A stretch of 39,346 nucleotides of DNA from Chloroflexota bacterium (GTDB lineage: Bacteria; Chloroflexota; Limnocylindria; Limnocylindrales; CSP1-4). The notes below the pieces were generated by a model that was given only the letters and a program-made list of their open reading frames with translations, searched no databases and was not told the DNA's origin. The translations under genes were made by a program, and so were the position numbers. Below are positions 32,383 through 39,346 of this stretch, in pieces. Every line of letters begins with the position of its first letter. The stretch's first letter is position 1. The stretch is taken from contig JAJYNP010000181.1 of the NCBI GenBank assembly GCA_021786265.1, forward strand, positions 1 to 39,346, given 5' to 3'.

Positions 32383-32458
32383 GCGGAAGTGGCTCAGTTG
32401 GTAGAGCATCACCTTGCCAAGGTGAGGGTCGCGGGTTCGAGTCCCGTCTTCCGCTCCA
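32383..32458 (+). tRNA. tRNA-Gly(GCC)
   Basis: Acceptor GCGGAAG/CTTCCGC, discriminator T, encoded CCA. The anticodon stem TCACC/GGTGA encloses TTGCCAA, anticodon GCC. Confidence 0.97.
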
Positions 32459-32490
32459 CTTCTTCCCTCAGACCGGCCCTCGACGACCGC

Positions 32491-32564
32491 TGGCCCTTCG
32501 TCTAGTGGTAGGACAGCGGACTTTGGATCCGTGAACCGAGGTTCGAATCCTCGAGGGCCAGCCA
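32491..32564 (+). tRNA. tRNA-Gln(UUG)
   Basis: Acceptor TGGCCCT/AGGGCCA, discriminator G, encoded CCA. The anticodon stem GCGGA/TCCGT encloses CTTTGGA, anticodon TTG. The weak-looking U1-A72 pair is typical of glutamine tRNA. Confidence 0.96.
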
Positions 32565-32591
32565 GCGACCGGCCCGGGCCGCAGGCGGCGG

Positions 32592-32667
32592 GGCGACGTA
32601 CCCAAGTGGTTAAGGGGGAGGTCTGCAAAACCTCTATTCACCGGTTCGAATCCGGTCGTCGCCTCCA
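32592..32667 (+). tRNA. tRNA-Cys(GCA)
   Basis: Acceptor GGCGACG/CGTCGCC, discriminator T (U73, a cysteine identity base), encoded CCA. The anticodon stem GAGGT/ACCTC encloses CTGCAAA, anticodon GCA. Confidence 0.96.
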
Positions 32668-32681
32668 CTTCTGAACACCTG

Positions 32682-32710
32682 ACGGGGCCGCGAGGCCCCG
32701 TTTTCGTTGT
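32682..32710 (+). terminator. Rho-independent terminator of the second tRNA cluster
   Basis: ACGGGGCC-GCGA-GGCCCCGT is a perfect 8-bp stem with a GNRA loop, followed by TTTCGTTGT. It lies 14 bases after tRNA-Cys and is the best terminator in the window. Confidence 0.85.
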
Positions 32711-32720
32711 CCCCGGGGGC

Positions 32721-32770
32721 GGCGCGCCCGGGTCCGCGGCGCGCCCGGGTCCGCGGCGCGCTCAGGGTCC
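32721..32770 (+). repeat. 17-bp tandem repeat, three copies
   Basis: GGCGCGCCCGGGTCCGC stands twice perfectly (32721-32737 and 32738-32754), then once degenerate, between the terminator and the 3' end of the GT87 gene. Confidence 0.85.
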
Positions 32771-32771
32771 C

Positions 32772-34055
32772 CTACGGCGCGATCGCGCCCCGGGCCCGGA
32801 CGGAGCGCCCGGATCCAGCCACGATTGACGTGGCACACAGCACCACTACCACGGCCAGCAGCACCACGGTGAACAGGTGCGCGGACAGGGGCTGGTCGAC
32901 GAGGGTCACGGCCGCCATCGCCGCGACCGCGACCGACGCGCGCCAGTAGCCCGTGCTCGAGAGCGGCCGGATCGCCGGCAGCAGGAGGAACACGAGCACG
33001 CAGTCCTGCACGAACAGGTTCGGGTTCACCAGCAGGACGATGCCGATCCCGGCCGCGAGCATCCGGCGGCCGGCTTCCGACTCGAACCCGGGGCGCTGGA
33101 AGCGGCAGGCAGCCAGCCACAGCGCGACGAGCCCGGCGGCCAGCATGGCCCAGAGCACGTCCACCGAGACGACGGCGCCCTGGCCCAGGAACCCGACGAG
33201 CAGCCCGTTGAGCCCCTCGGCGGTCGACAGGTCCCCCTGCCAGACCGAGCGTGCCACGGCCCCGGCGCCGTTGAAGTGGCTGATGCCGACCTGGGCCAGG
33301 TACCCCACGTACGTGACGTAGGTGCCGATCCCCACGAACGGCAGACTCGCCAGCGTGAACACGGCGCCGCCCGCGAACGCCCAGGCTACGGCCGACCAGC
33401 GCCGGTCCAGGGCGAGCGCGAGGAGGGGCAGCGCGATCAGCTGTGGCTTGAGCCACCAGGTTGCCAGCGCGAGCCCGGCCAGCCGCCACGAGCCCCGACG
33501 GGCCGCCTGGAGCGCGGCGAGCCCCCCGAGCAGCATCGCGGCCGACCACTGCCCCTCGGCCAGCGAGTGATAGGCGGGGAAGCTCAGCATGAGGAGCAAC
33601 GTGCCTGCCACGCGTTCGCGTGCCGGCAGCGGGCGTGCGATCCAGGCCCCCGCGACGGCCAGCATCGCCAGGCTGAGCAGTGCCCAGGCGGCACGCGCCG
33701 CCTGGGCCGGCAGCGCGGCCAGCGGGGCGAAGGCGACGGCGGCAAAGGGCGGGTTGATAAACGGCATGTAGCCGTTCGCGCCGACCGGCGACGGGATTAC
33801 CGTTCGCTGGATCGCCGTGATCGTTTCGGCGTCGTAGAGACCGCCCGGGTGACCGTCGAGGACGACCTTCCCGGCAGCGTAGAAGGCCAGGAAGTCGTGG
33901 TGGGCGCCGGCCGCCATGGGTGCCGCGAGCTCCGCGATGAGGGCGGCCAGGAGCAGCGCGCCGATCGCGACCAGGACCAGCGCCAGCGGCCACAGGGTGG
34001 GATCGAAGGGCTCGCGCCTCTGATGCCCGAGGACAGCAGTGCCGGAGATGCTCAT
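32772..34055 (-). CDS. Glycosyltransferase family 87-like integral membrane protein
   Basis: Polytopic GT-C fold protein resembling GT87 (DUF2029), polyprenol-phosphate-sugar-dependent mannosyltransferases of cell-envelope glycan synthesis. The 427-aa protein has about ten to twelve membrane segments. After the first helix (residues ~24-45) comes HHDFLAFYAAGKVVLDG near residue 52, holding the conserved Asp expected for catalysis. GANGYMPFINPPFAAVAF near residue 93 and the loop AEGQWSAAMLLGGLAA near residue 165 are typical of the family. The ATG is at 34055. Substrate and product are not deducible here; the gene stands alone next to a broken sulfotransferase-like gene. Confidence 0.82.
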   Translation of the reverse strand: MSISGTAVLGHQRREPFDPTLWPLALVLVAIGALLLAALIAELAAPMAAGAHHDFLAFYAAGKVVLDGHPGGLYDAETITAIQRTVIPSPVGANGYMPFINPPFAAVAFAPLAALPAQAARAAWALLSLAMLAVAGAWIARPLPARERVAGTLLLMLSFPAYHSLAEGQWSAAMLLGGLAALQAARRGSWRLAGLALATWWLKPQLIALPLLALALDRRWSAVAWAFAGGAVFTLASLPFVGIGTYVTYVGYLAQVGISHFNGAGAVARSVWQGDLSTAEGLNGLLVGFLGQGAVVSVDVLWAMLAAGLVALWLAACRFQRPGFESEAGRRMLAAGIGIVLLVNPNLFVQDCVLVFLLLPAIRPLSSTGYWRASVAVAAMAAVTLVDQPLSAHLFTVVLLAVVVVLCATSIVAGSGRSVRARGAIAP

Positions 34056-34272
34056 GCGCGCTTGAGCGGGGCGATCGTGGCGTCGTGCCGTCGGCGGTCA
34101 GCGGTCATCACGGGCACCGCGCAGCGGCGTCCCGGGCGGTCGACCTCCAGGCGAGCGGCCAGCTGCTGCGGGTGCATGTGCGGCGATGGTGCCATGTCCC
34201 GCTGGTGTCTGCCTCGCGGCGGCTCGCGCAGCGCCGGGCCCGGACGGCGGAGGGCACGCCGGCCGCACGTCG

Positions 34273-35057
34273 TCAGACCCCGGCAGACGGGGATGGCACC
34301 CTGCCGGTGGCCACCACGGCCGATGTGCCCAGCACGCGGCCGGACGCGTCGGATGCCCGCACGGCGACCAGGGATGCAACGGTGGCAAGCTGGATGGCCG
34401 TCTCGAAGCCCGATCGGGGGGCGGAGGCGGCGACGGCGAGAGAACCGGCGCGCTCGCCGGCCAGCACGTCCCAGCGCGCCACCTCGTCGCTCCGTTCCAG
34501 GCTGCCGCCGGCGAGCTTCTGGCTGCCATCGACGATCACATCGGCGAAGAAGAGCGCGGTGCCTGCGGGGTGACCTGGAACTCGTGCAGGTCCACGCTCC
34601 GGCCGTTTCCGGCCTCGATCCTGGCGATCTCCCGGTCGCTGCCGTCTGCGATCACGCACTCGCCCGAGCCGATGCCGCCGTTCGTTGCCCCCCACCAGGT
34701 CGGCACCGGCTGGCCGAGGTGCTGGGTCACCCGAACATCGGTCGCGTGCTTGCCGGTGTCCGGTCGCATCCAGATCAGCTCGCCGGTGTTGTCGACGATG
34801 GTCGGGCCGTCGGTGCCGGCGCCGTTGTTCGGCGTGAGAAAGACGTACCCGGGCGCGACGCCGCGTGCCGGGGTGCCGATCGAGATCACCGGCGGCGCCA
34901 GGTCGGGGCGCGAGCGGAAGCTCCGCCGGCCGGACGGTGCGGCCGAACCGGTGACGTCGGTGCCCCCCGTCGGTGCCCCGCTTGCGAGCGCCGCCAGCAG
35001 CGGGTCGGCGCTGGGTGATGATCCGGATGCCCTCACCGCGCCCTTCTCATGCGCCAC
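34273..35057 (-). pseudogene. Broken arylsulfotransferase-like (ASST) gene
   Basis: The frame starting at 35057 encodes a family-typical N-terminal part: SRPDLAPPVISIGTPARG, GYVFLTPNNGAGTDGPTIVD, then VPTWWGATNGGIGSGECVIA and DLHEFQVTPQ. Near 34561-34563 the frame is lost; one added G in CAGGCACC would restore TPQGTALFFADV. The second frame (to 34273) jumps within a few codons to what resembles the family's C-terminal domain (DEVARWDVLAGERAG, SAPRSGFETAI, DASGRVLGTSAVV). A middle part of perhaps 250 residues, holding the propeller core, is missing, and no signal peptide is present. Together this is a decayed gene with truncation, internal deletion and frameshift. Family assignment rests on remembered family wording, not a search. 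Confidence 0.65.
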
Positions 35058-35058
35058 G

Positions 35059-35066
35059 GCTAGACT
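35059..35066 (+). promoter_or_regulatory. Putative tRNA-Leu(UAA) promoter (-10)
   Basis: GCTAGACT, with TAGACT as the -10, ends nine bases before tRNA-Leu(UAA). The same 8-mer precedes lemA. Confidence 0.45.
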
Positions 35067-35075
35067 CGTGCGGGC

Positions 35076-35162
35076 GCCGAAGTGGCGGAACCGGCAGACG
35101 CGGCGGACTTAAACTCCGCTGAGGGCAACCTCGTGTGGGTTCGAGACCCACCTTCGGCACCA
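35076..35162 (+). tRNA. tRNA-Leu(UAA)
   Basis: Acceptor GCCGAAG/CTTCGGC with encoded CCA. The anticodon stem GCGGA/TCCGC encloses CTTAAAC, anticodon TAA. The long variable arm GAGGGCAACCTC is class II. It lies directly upstream of mrdA. Confidence 0.97.
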
Positions 35163-35254
35163 GGCCCAGCATGGCGAGTGGCCTCCGGGCGGACGGGCAG
35201 CGGACCGGACGCGTTCGGCGATGCGGGTGCAACGCCTCACTTCGGGTCCCGAGC

Positions 35255-35260
35255 TATGCT
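35255..35260 (+). promoter_or_regulatory. Putative mrdA-rodA promoter (-10)
   Basis: TATGCT, preceded by AGC, lies about 50 bases before the mrdA ATG and about 90 bases after tRNA-Leu. Confidence 0.3.
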
Positions 35261-35311
35261 CCGGCCGTCCATGCGATCACGCGTCACGTTCCCCCGGTCG
35301 GTGGCGGCGCC

Positions 35312-37195
35312 ATGAGCGCGTTCTACGACGAGCGCCCCCGGCGCCCGCGGTCGCTCGGGCGCTTCGTGGCGTTCGGCCTGGTCGTGGTCCTCATCCTGGG
35401 CACGTTCACGGTGCGACTGGCCTACCTCCAGGTCGCCCAGGGCGCCCAGTACGGCGCGCAGGCCTACGCGAACATGACCTCGCTCGAGCCGATCCAGTCG
35501 ACGCGCGGGATCATCGTCGACCGGGCCGGGCGACCCCTCGTGGAGAACGTGCCGACGTTCTCGATCGAGGTCATTCCCGCCGACCTGCCCTTTCCGCAGC
35601 GGTCGGACGTCGTGGGCCTCCTCGCGCAGCTCCTCCACCTGTCGACCACGCAGATCAACGAGACCATCGATGCCAACGCGGGTGCGGTCTTCGACGGCGT
35701 CAAGGTCGCGGCGAACGTGTCGCAGTCCACGGCGCAGCTGATCGCGGAGGATCACCTCGAACTGCCCGGGGTCCAGGTCGTGGTCGATTCGCGCCGCCAG
35801 TACACGTACGGCTCGCTGCTCTCGCAGGTCCTGGGGTACACGGCGCCCATCAATGCGGTCCAGCTGCAGGCGCTCCGGGGCCAGGGCTACCTGCCGAACG
35901 ACATGATCGGGCAGACAGGGCTCGAGGCGCAGTACGAGCAGCTGCTGCGGGGGACGTACGGCGTGCAGGAAGTGGAGCGCGACGCCACCGGCCGCCCCAT
36001 CCAGGTGCTGTCCACGCCCACGCAGCCGCAGGCGGGCGACACGCTGCAGCTCTCGATCGACCTGCAGATGCAGGAGCAGGCGCAGACCGCGCTGGAGTGG
36101 GGGCTGCAGACCGCGGGACTCAAGGAGGGGGTCGTCATCGTGATGAACCCCCAGACCGGCGAGGTCCTGGCCATGGTCAGCCTGCCCACCTACGACGACA
36201 ACGCGTTCGAGCAGGGCATCTCCACGCAGGCCTATACGGCTCTCACGAGCGACCCGAACCATCCGTTGCTCGACCACGCGATCGGCGAGATCTACCCGCC
36301 CGGGTCGACCTACAAGCTGGTGACGGGCAGCGCGGTCCTTGCGGACGGCAAGCTGACGCCGACGCAGACGTTGCCCACGTACCCGTACCTGACGCTGGAC
36401 GGCCAGACCTTCAGGGACTGGAACGGTGCGGGGTTCGGACCGCTCACCGTGGCGGGCGCCTACGCCCAGTCGAGCGATACGTTCTTCTACCAGGCCGCGG
36501 CGCTGGTGGGGATCGACCGGCTGGCCTACTGGGCCCACCAGTTCGGGTTCGGGGCGCCCACCGGGATCGACCTGCCGGGGGAGGCGGCGGGGATCGTGCC
36601 CTCCAACGAGTGGAAGCTGCAGACCTTCGGGCAGACCATCTTCCCCGGTGAGACGTACCTCGCGGGCATCGGGCAGGGCTACGACGCGGTCACCCCCATC
36701 GAACTGCTCGACGCCTACTGCGCCCTGGCCAACGGCGGCACGCTCTGGCAGCCCCAGGTCGTGCGCCAGGTCCTGAGCCCCACCGGGCAGGTGGTGCAGG
36801 CGTTCGCGCCGAAGCTGCGCGCCCGGGTGAAGATCGACCCCTCGATCCTGGCCTACATGCGCGAGGCGGCGCGCGAGGCGGTGGTGATCCGCCATACCGG
36901 CAACGTGGTGGACATGCCGCTCTATGTCGCCGGCAAGACCGGCACCGCCGAGTACGGCGCCCGCAAGATCGACGGGAACCTGCCATTCCACTCCTGGTTC
37001 GTGGGCTTCGTCTCGCCCTCGGGCGACTTCGCGAAGGCCGACTCCCAGCTGGCCGTCCTGGCCTTCGCCTACGACACGTCCCGCAGCATCGGCAACGTGG
37101 CGACCGAGATCGTGAAGTACTTCCTGCAGATGCACTACGGCATCAAGCAGGACTACCGGAACCTGTTCCTGATCCAGCCCGGGGCGGGGAACTGA
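35312..37195 (+). CDS. mrdA: Penicillin-binding protein 2 (cell-elongation transpeptidase)
   Basis: Class B penicillin-binding protein that cross-links peptidoglycan with RodA during elongation. The 627-aa protein has a short cytoplasmic tail, one membrane helix (residues ~17-38), and a dimerisation domain starting with STRGIIVDRAGRPLVENV near residue 66. The transpeptidase domain begins near residue 270. Active-site motifs: YPPGSTYKLV (SxxK, nucleophile Ser near residue 332), SSD in AQSSDTFFYQ (SxN variant), and VAGKTGTAEY (KTG) near residue 540. The ATG at 35312 follows GGTGGCGG. rodA starts three bases after its stop, the classic pairing. Confidence 0.95.
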   Translation: MSAFYDERPRRPRSLGRFVAFGLVVVLILGTFTVRLAYLQVAQGAQYGAQAYANMTSLEPIQSTRGIIVDRAGRPLVENVPTFSIEVIPADLPFPQRSDVVGLLAQLLHLSTTQINETIDANAGAVFDGVKVAANVSQSTAQLIAEDHLELPGVQVVVDSRRQYTYGSLLSQVLGYTAPINAVQLQALRGQGYLPNDMIGQTGLEAQYEQLLRGTYGVQEVERDATGRPIQVLSTPTQPQAGDTLQLSIDLQMQEQAQTALEWGLQTAGLKEGVVIVMNPQTGEVLAMVSLPTYDDNAFEQGISTQAYTALTSDPNHPLLDHAIGEIYPPGSTYKLVTGSAVLADGKLTPTQTLPTYPYLTLDGQTFRDWNGAGFGPLTVAGAYAQSSDTFFYQAAALVGIDRLAYWAHQFGFGAPTGIDLPGEAAGIVPSNEWKLQTFGQTIFPGETYLAGIGQGYDAVTPIELLDAYCALANGGTLWQPQVVRQVLSPTGQVVQAFAPKLRARVKIDPSILAYMREAAREAVVIRHTGNVVDMPLYVAGKTGTAEYGARKIDGNLPFHSWFVGFVSPSGDFAKADSQLAVLAFAYDTSRSIGNVATEIVKYFLQMHYGIKQDYRNLFLIQPGAGN

Positions 37196-37198
37196 GCC

Positions 37199-38356
37199 AT
37201 GGGCGCGATCAGGCTCCAGCAGGACAGGCTCAAGTGGGCCAGCCAGACGGCCGTGGCGGCGTGGAGCGCTTTCGACGTCCAGCTGGTGATCTACGCCTCG
37301 CTGCTGGCGGGCATGGGGCTGGTGATGGCCTACACCAACAGCTACGAGTCGGGCGTGTCGCCGCTGTCGGCCGGCTCCACCTTCACCCGGGGGCTCATCT
37401 GGGCCGCGCTCGCGATCGTCGCGTTCCTGGTCGCTGCGGCGTTCGACTACCGGTGGCTCAAGACGTTCGCGTGGCCGCTGTACCTCGTGAACATCGGCCT
37501 GCTGGTCATGTCGCTGGCGATCGGGTCCGGGGTGGGCGGGTCGGCCCGCTGGGTGACCGTACTCGGCATGCAGTTCCAGTTCTCGGAGCTGGCGAAGGTG
37601 CTGATGGCGGTCGTGCTCGCCAACTGGATCAGCTCGCGGGGCACGCAGGTCGGGGGGCTGCTCACGATCGTCGGTGCGGGGGCCCTCGTCGCCCCGCCGA
37701 TCGTGCTGGTGGCGATGCAGCCGGATCTCGGCACGTCACTCGTGTTCGGTGCCATGGTCGTGGGGACGCTCTTCGTCTCGGGCGCCAGCCTGCGCTGGCT
37801 GGTGGTCCTCGGCGCGGGGATCGTGGCTGCGATCCCCTTCGCCTGGACGTACCTGCTGCGCGACTACCAGAAGCAGCGGCTGATCTCGTTCCTCGACCCC
37901 ACCGCCGACCCCCAGGGGTCCGGCTACCATGTGATCCAGTCGATGATCGCGGTCGGCTCCGGTGGCCTCTTCGGGAAGGGCCTGACCAACGGCACGCAGA
38001 ACTCGCTGGACTTCCTTCCCGTCCAGTCGACCGACTTCGTCTTCTCGATCCTGGCCGAGGAGCTGGGGTTCGTGGGGGCGATCGTGGTCTTCCTGCTGTT
38101 CGCGGCGCTCATCTGGCGGGTCCTGCTCGCGGCCTGGCGTTCCGACGACGAGTTCGGGCTCGCCTTCGCCGGCGCCATCGCCTCGATGCTGCTGTTCCAG
38201 GTGCTGGTGAACGTCGGGATGACCATCGGGATCATGCCGGTGACCGGCATCCCGCTGCCGTTCATCACGCACGGCGGGGCCTCGCTGATCAGCATCGCGC
38301 TCGGGCTGGGCGTGCTCCAGTCGATCAACCTGAGACAGGTGCGCCCGAAGTGGTGA
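37199..38356 (+). CDS. rodA: RodA/FtsW-family peptidoglycan glycosyltransferase
   Basis: SEDS-family enzyme that polymerises lipid II into glycan strands with PBP2. At 385 aa it has about ten membrane helices. Landmarks: SARWVTVLGMQFQFSELAKV near residue 115, QPDLGTSLVFGA near residue 177 (conserved Asp in the central cavity), KQRLISFLDPTADPQGSGYH, and VQSTDFVFSILAEELGFVGA. The signature GIPLPFITHGGASLI lies near residue 350. The start is three bases after the mrdA stop, so the pair is translationally close. Pairing with PBP2 and the absence of ftsZ/ftsA here favour RodA over FtsW. Confidence 0.94.
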   Translation: MGAIRLQQDRLKWASQTAVAAWSAFDVQLVIYASLLAGMGLVMAYTNSYESGVSPLSAGSTFTRGLIWAALAIVAFLVAAAFDYRWLKTFAWPLYLVNIGLLVMSLAIGSGVGGSARWVTVLGMQFQFSELAKVLMAVVLANWISSRGTQVGGLLTIVGAGALVAPPIVLVAMQPDLGTSLVFGAMVVGTLFVSGASLRWLVVLGAGIVAAIPFAWTYLLRDYQKQRLISFLDPTADPQGSGYHVIQSMIAVGSGGLFGKGLTNGTQNSLDFLPVQSTDFVFSILAEELGFVGAIVVFLLFAALIWRVLLAAWRSDDEFGLAFAGAIASMLLFQVLVNVGMTIGIMPVTGIPLPFITHGGASLISIALGLGVLQSINLRQVRPKW

Positions 38357-38359
38357 AGG

Positions 38360-38376
38360 CCGTCCCCGCCGGACGG
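38360..38376. terminator. Small hairpin between convergent rodA and J-domain genes
   Basis: CCGTCC-CCGCC-GGACGG lies in the 47-base gap between the convergent genes. The stem is only 6 bp with no U-tract, so terminator function is uncertain. Confidence 0.3.
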
Positions 38377-38403
38377 TGACTCCACGGCGCGGATGCCGGC
38401 GCG

Positions 38404-39054
38404 TCAGGCGCGGAACCTGCCGGGTCGCGCCAGTGGGTCTGCCCCCGGCGCTCTCCGGCCGAGGCGCCGGAGCAGCGCGTCGATCTCGTCGCGATACGGC
38501 CGGCCGGAGGGCGTGCGCTCCAACCACTCGAGGAAGTCGGGATCGCGGCGGGCGATCTCGCCGAGCGACCAGCCCGCGTAGCGCCCGAACGTGAGCATGG
38601 TGCCGCTCGGTTGGCCGGGCGGCCGCCCCGGCCGTCCCGGTGACCCGGGCGACTCGCCGCTGCCGGCGGGCGATGCCGCACCACGCGCGAAGCCGCGGGC
38701 CGTGGGAGTGCTCCGCCCGTGGGCACCGGCGCCGTGCCCGCCATCTCCGGCAGGACGTGCATCCCCGGGACGGTGTGCGTACCCTGTTCCGGAACGGGCC
38801 GCCGGCCGGGGCGCCACGTACCCGCTGGTGGGCGCGGACCGCCGCCGATCGTAGGCGGAGCGTCGCTCGGGGTCCCGCAGGATTTCCCAGGCCCGGTTGA
38901 TCTCGCTCATGCGGCGCGCGTCATCGAGCTGCGCCGGCGAGGCCACGTCGGGGTGGAAGCGCCGCGCGAGGCGTCGATACGCGGCCCGGATGGCCGAGGC
39001 GTCGGCCGACGGATGCACCTCGAGCATCCGGTAGAGGTCCGGCTCGTCGGTCAC
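38404..39054 (-). CDS. J-domain protein with a C-terminal FGxYxGxSLxEI domain
   Basis: DnaJ-type co-chaperone that should stimulate Hsp70 (DnaK). The 216-aa protein starts at GTG 39054, with GGAGA upstream. The J domain fills residues ~5-65: LYRMLEVHPSADASAIRAAY, RRFHPDVA (the HPD tripeptide), and EINRAWEILRDPERRSAYDR. A Gly/Pro/Arg/Ala-rich linker (~70-150) follows. The C-terminus (residues ~152-195) contains MLTFGRYAGWSLGEIARRDP and DFLEWLERT, which resembles a small domain found at the end of exonucleases and in QSregVF-type proteins. No zinc fingers or C-terminal DnaJ substrate domains are present, so it is not a general DnaJ. It is convergent with rodA. Confidence 0.85.
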   Translation of the reverse strand: MTDEPDLYRMLEVHPSADASAIRAAYRRLARRFHPDVASPAQLDDARRMSEINRAWEILRDPERRSAYDRRRSAPTSGYVAPRPAARSGTGYAHRPGDARPAGDGGHGAGAHGRSTPTARGFARGAASPAGSGESPGSPGRPGRPPGQPSGTMLTFGRYAGWSLGEIARRDPDFLEWLERTPSGRPYRDEIDALLRRLGRRAPGADPLARPGRFRA

Positions 39055-39218
39055 GCGCGGTCTCCGGCAATCCGCTGGGCCTCTCCATTCCCGAAGAGGC
39101 GCATCGATCCGAGAGCGTACCATCCGGCCACGCGTGGCCGGCCCGGCGGATGTAGATCGGGACCGCGCCGGCGCGCTGCCCTGCACAACCGCGACCCCCC
39201 GTTCGCGACCCTCCGTTC

Positions 39219-39346
39219 GTGTCGCCGGCCAGTGACTTTGACCGTCCAGGCGGCCAGTGATTCTGTCCAGGGGCAGGCAGCGGTCAGCGGCGCCAGGGAT
39301 GGTCTGGCGCCGGTCGCCAGGGCGTGCGCGGCGCGGGTTCCTCCGG
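39219..39346. mobile_element. Probable end of an IS21-family insertion sequence (partial)
   Basis: Two direct repeats, CGGCCAGTGACTTTGACC (39226-39243) and CGGCCAGTGATTCTGTCC (39251-39268), are spaced 25 bp and each is followed closely by CCAGG. IS21-family ends carry multiple internal repeats of just this GGCCAGTGA-type sequence, with TG at the tip (here TGTCGC from about 39220). No transposase is visible, so the body would lie beyond the right edge, or this is a solo remnant. Confidence 0.5.

Noticed and set aside
32468..32668. Minus-strand frame containing ATTGFEPVNRGF
   Set aside because: Antisense of tRNA-Gln and tRNA-Cys.

Overview
The window is GC-rich, densely coded bacterial chromosome. 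Three things suggest a Terrabacteria lineage, most likely Chloroflexota (Limnocylindria-like): the Gram-positive-type cluster rapZ-yvcK-whiA-tpiA, separate secD and secF genes joined to recJ, and the GT87 and arylsulfotransferase-like families. This placement is inferred from gene content and protein flavour; no 16S rRNA or other taxonomic marker is present.

Layout. (a) About 1-3600 looks accessory: a membrane protein, three genes I do not recognise, and a short sequence resembling the 3' end of a tRNA. It runs into a UvrD-type helicase (minus strand) that has lost its C-terminal half. (b) 4634-10069 holds a large secreted tandem 5'-nucleotidase and an aminobutyraldehyde-type aldehyde dehydrogenase, followed by a non-coding stretch with a 38-bp tandem repeat. 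(c) 10581-25265 is the core: uvrC, a TauE/SafE permease, secD, secF, recJ, a beta-propeller protein, pyrF, tatA, tatC, rapZ, yvcK, whiA and tpiA, all on the plus strand with short gaps or overlaps. (d) 25298-28272 holds gpmA (minus), secG and a peptide-type solute-binding protein. (e) 28291-32667 holds two tRNA clusters (Leu, Leu, Val; then Phe, Gly, Gln, Cys) around a lipoprotein phosphoesterase, lemA and htpX. (f) 32772-35057 (minus) holds a GT87 glycosyltransferase and a broken arylsulfotransferase-like gene. (g) 35076-39054 holds tRNA-Leu(UAA), the cell-elongation pair mrdA/rodA and a J-domain protein. The last ~125 bases look like one end of an IS21-type insertion sequence.

Themes. The core links protein export (SecD, SecF, SecG, TatA, TatC), DNA repair (UvrC, RecJ), carbon flux and envelope control (RapZ, YvcK, WhiA, TpiA, GpmA) and cell-wall elongation (PBP2, RodA). 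The clearest undescribed signal is regulatory. tpiA and gpmA, on opposite strands about 1.6 kb apart, carry an identical 16-base element. In both it sits 21 nt before an identical GATAAT, which sits 6 nt before a start codon with no Shine-Dalgarno. Several other transcription units share an extended -10 motif, TGCTANNNT. I found no CRISPR array, no complete mobile element and no obvious new multi-gene system.
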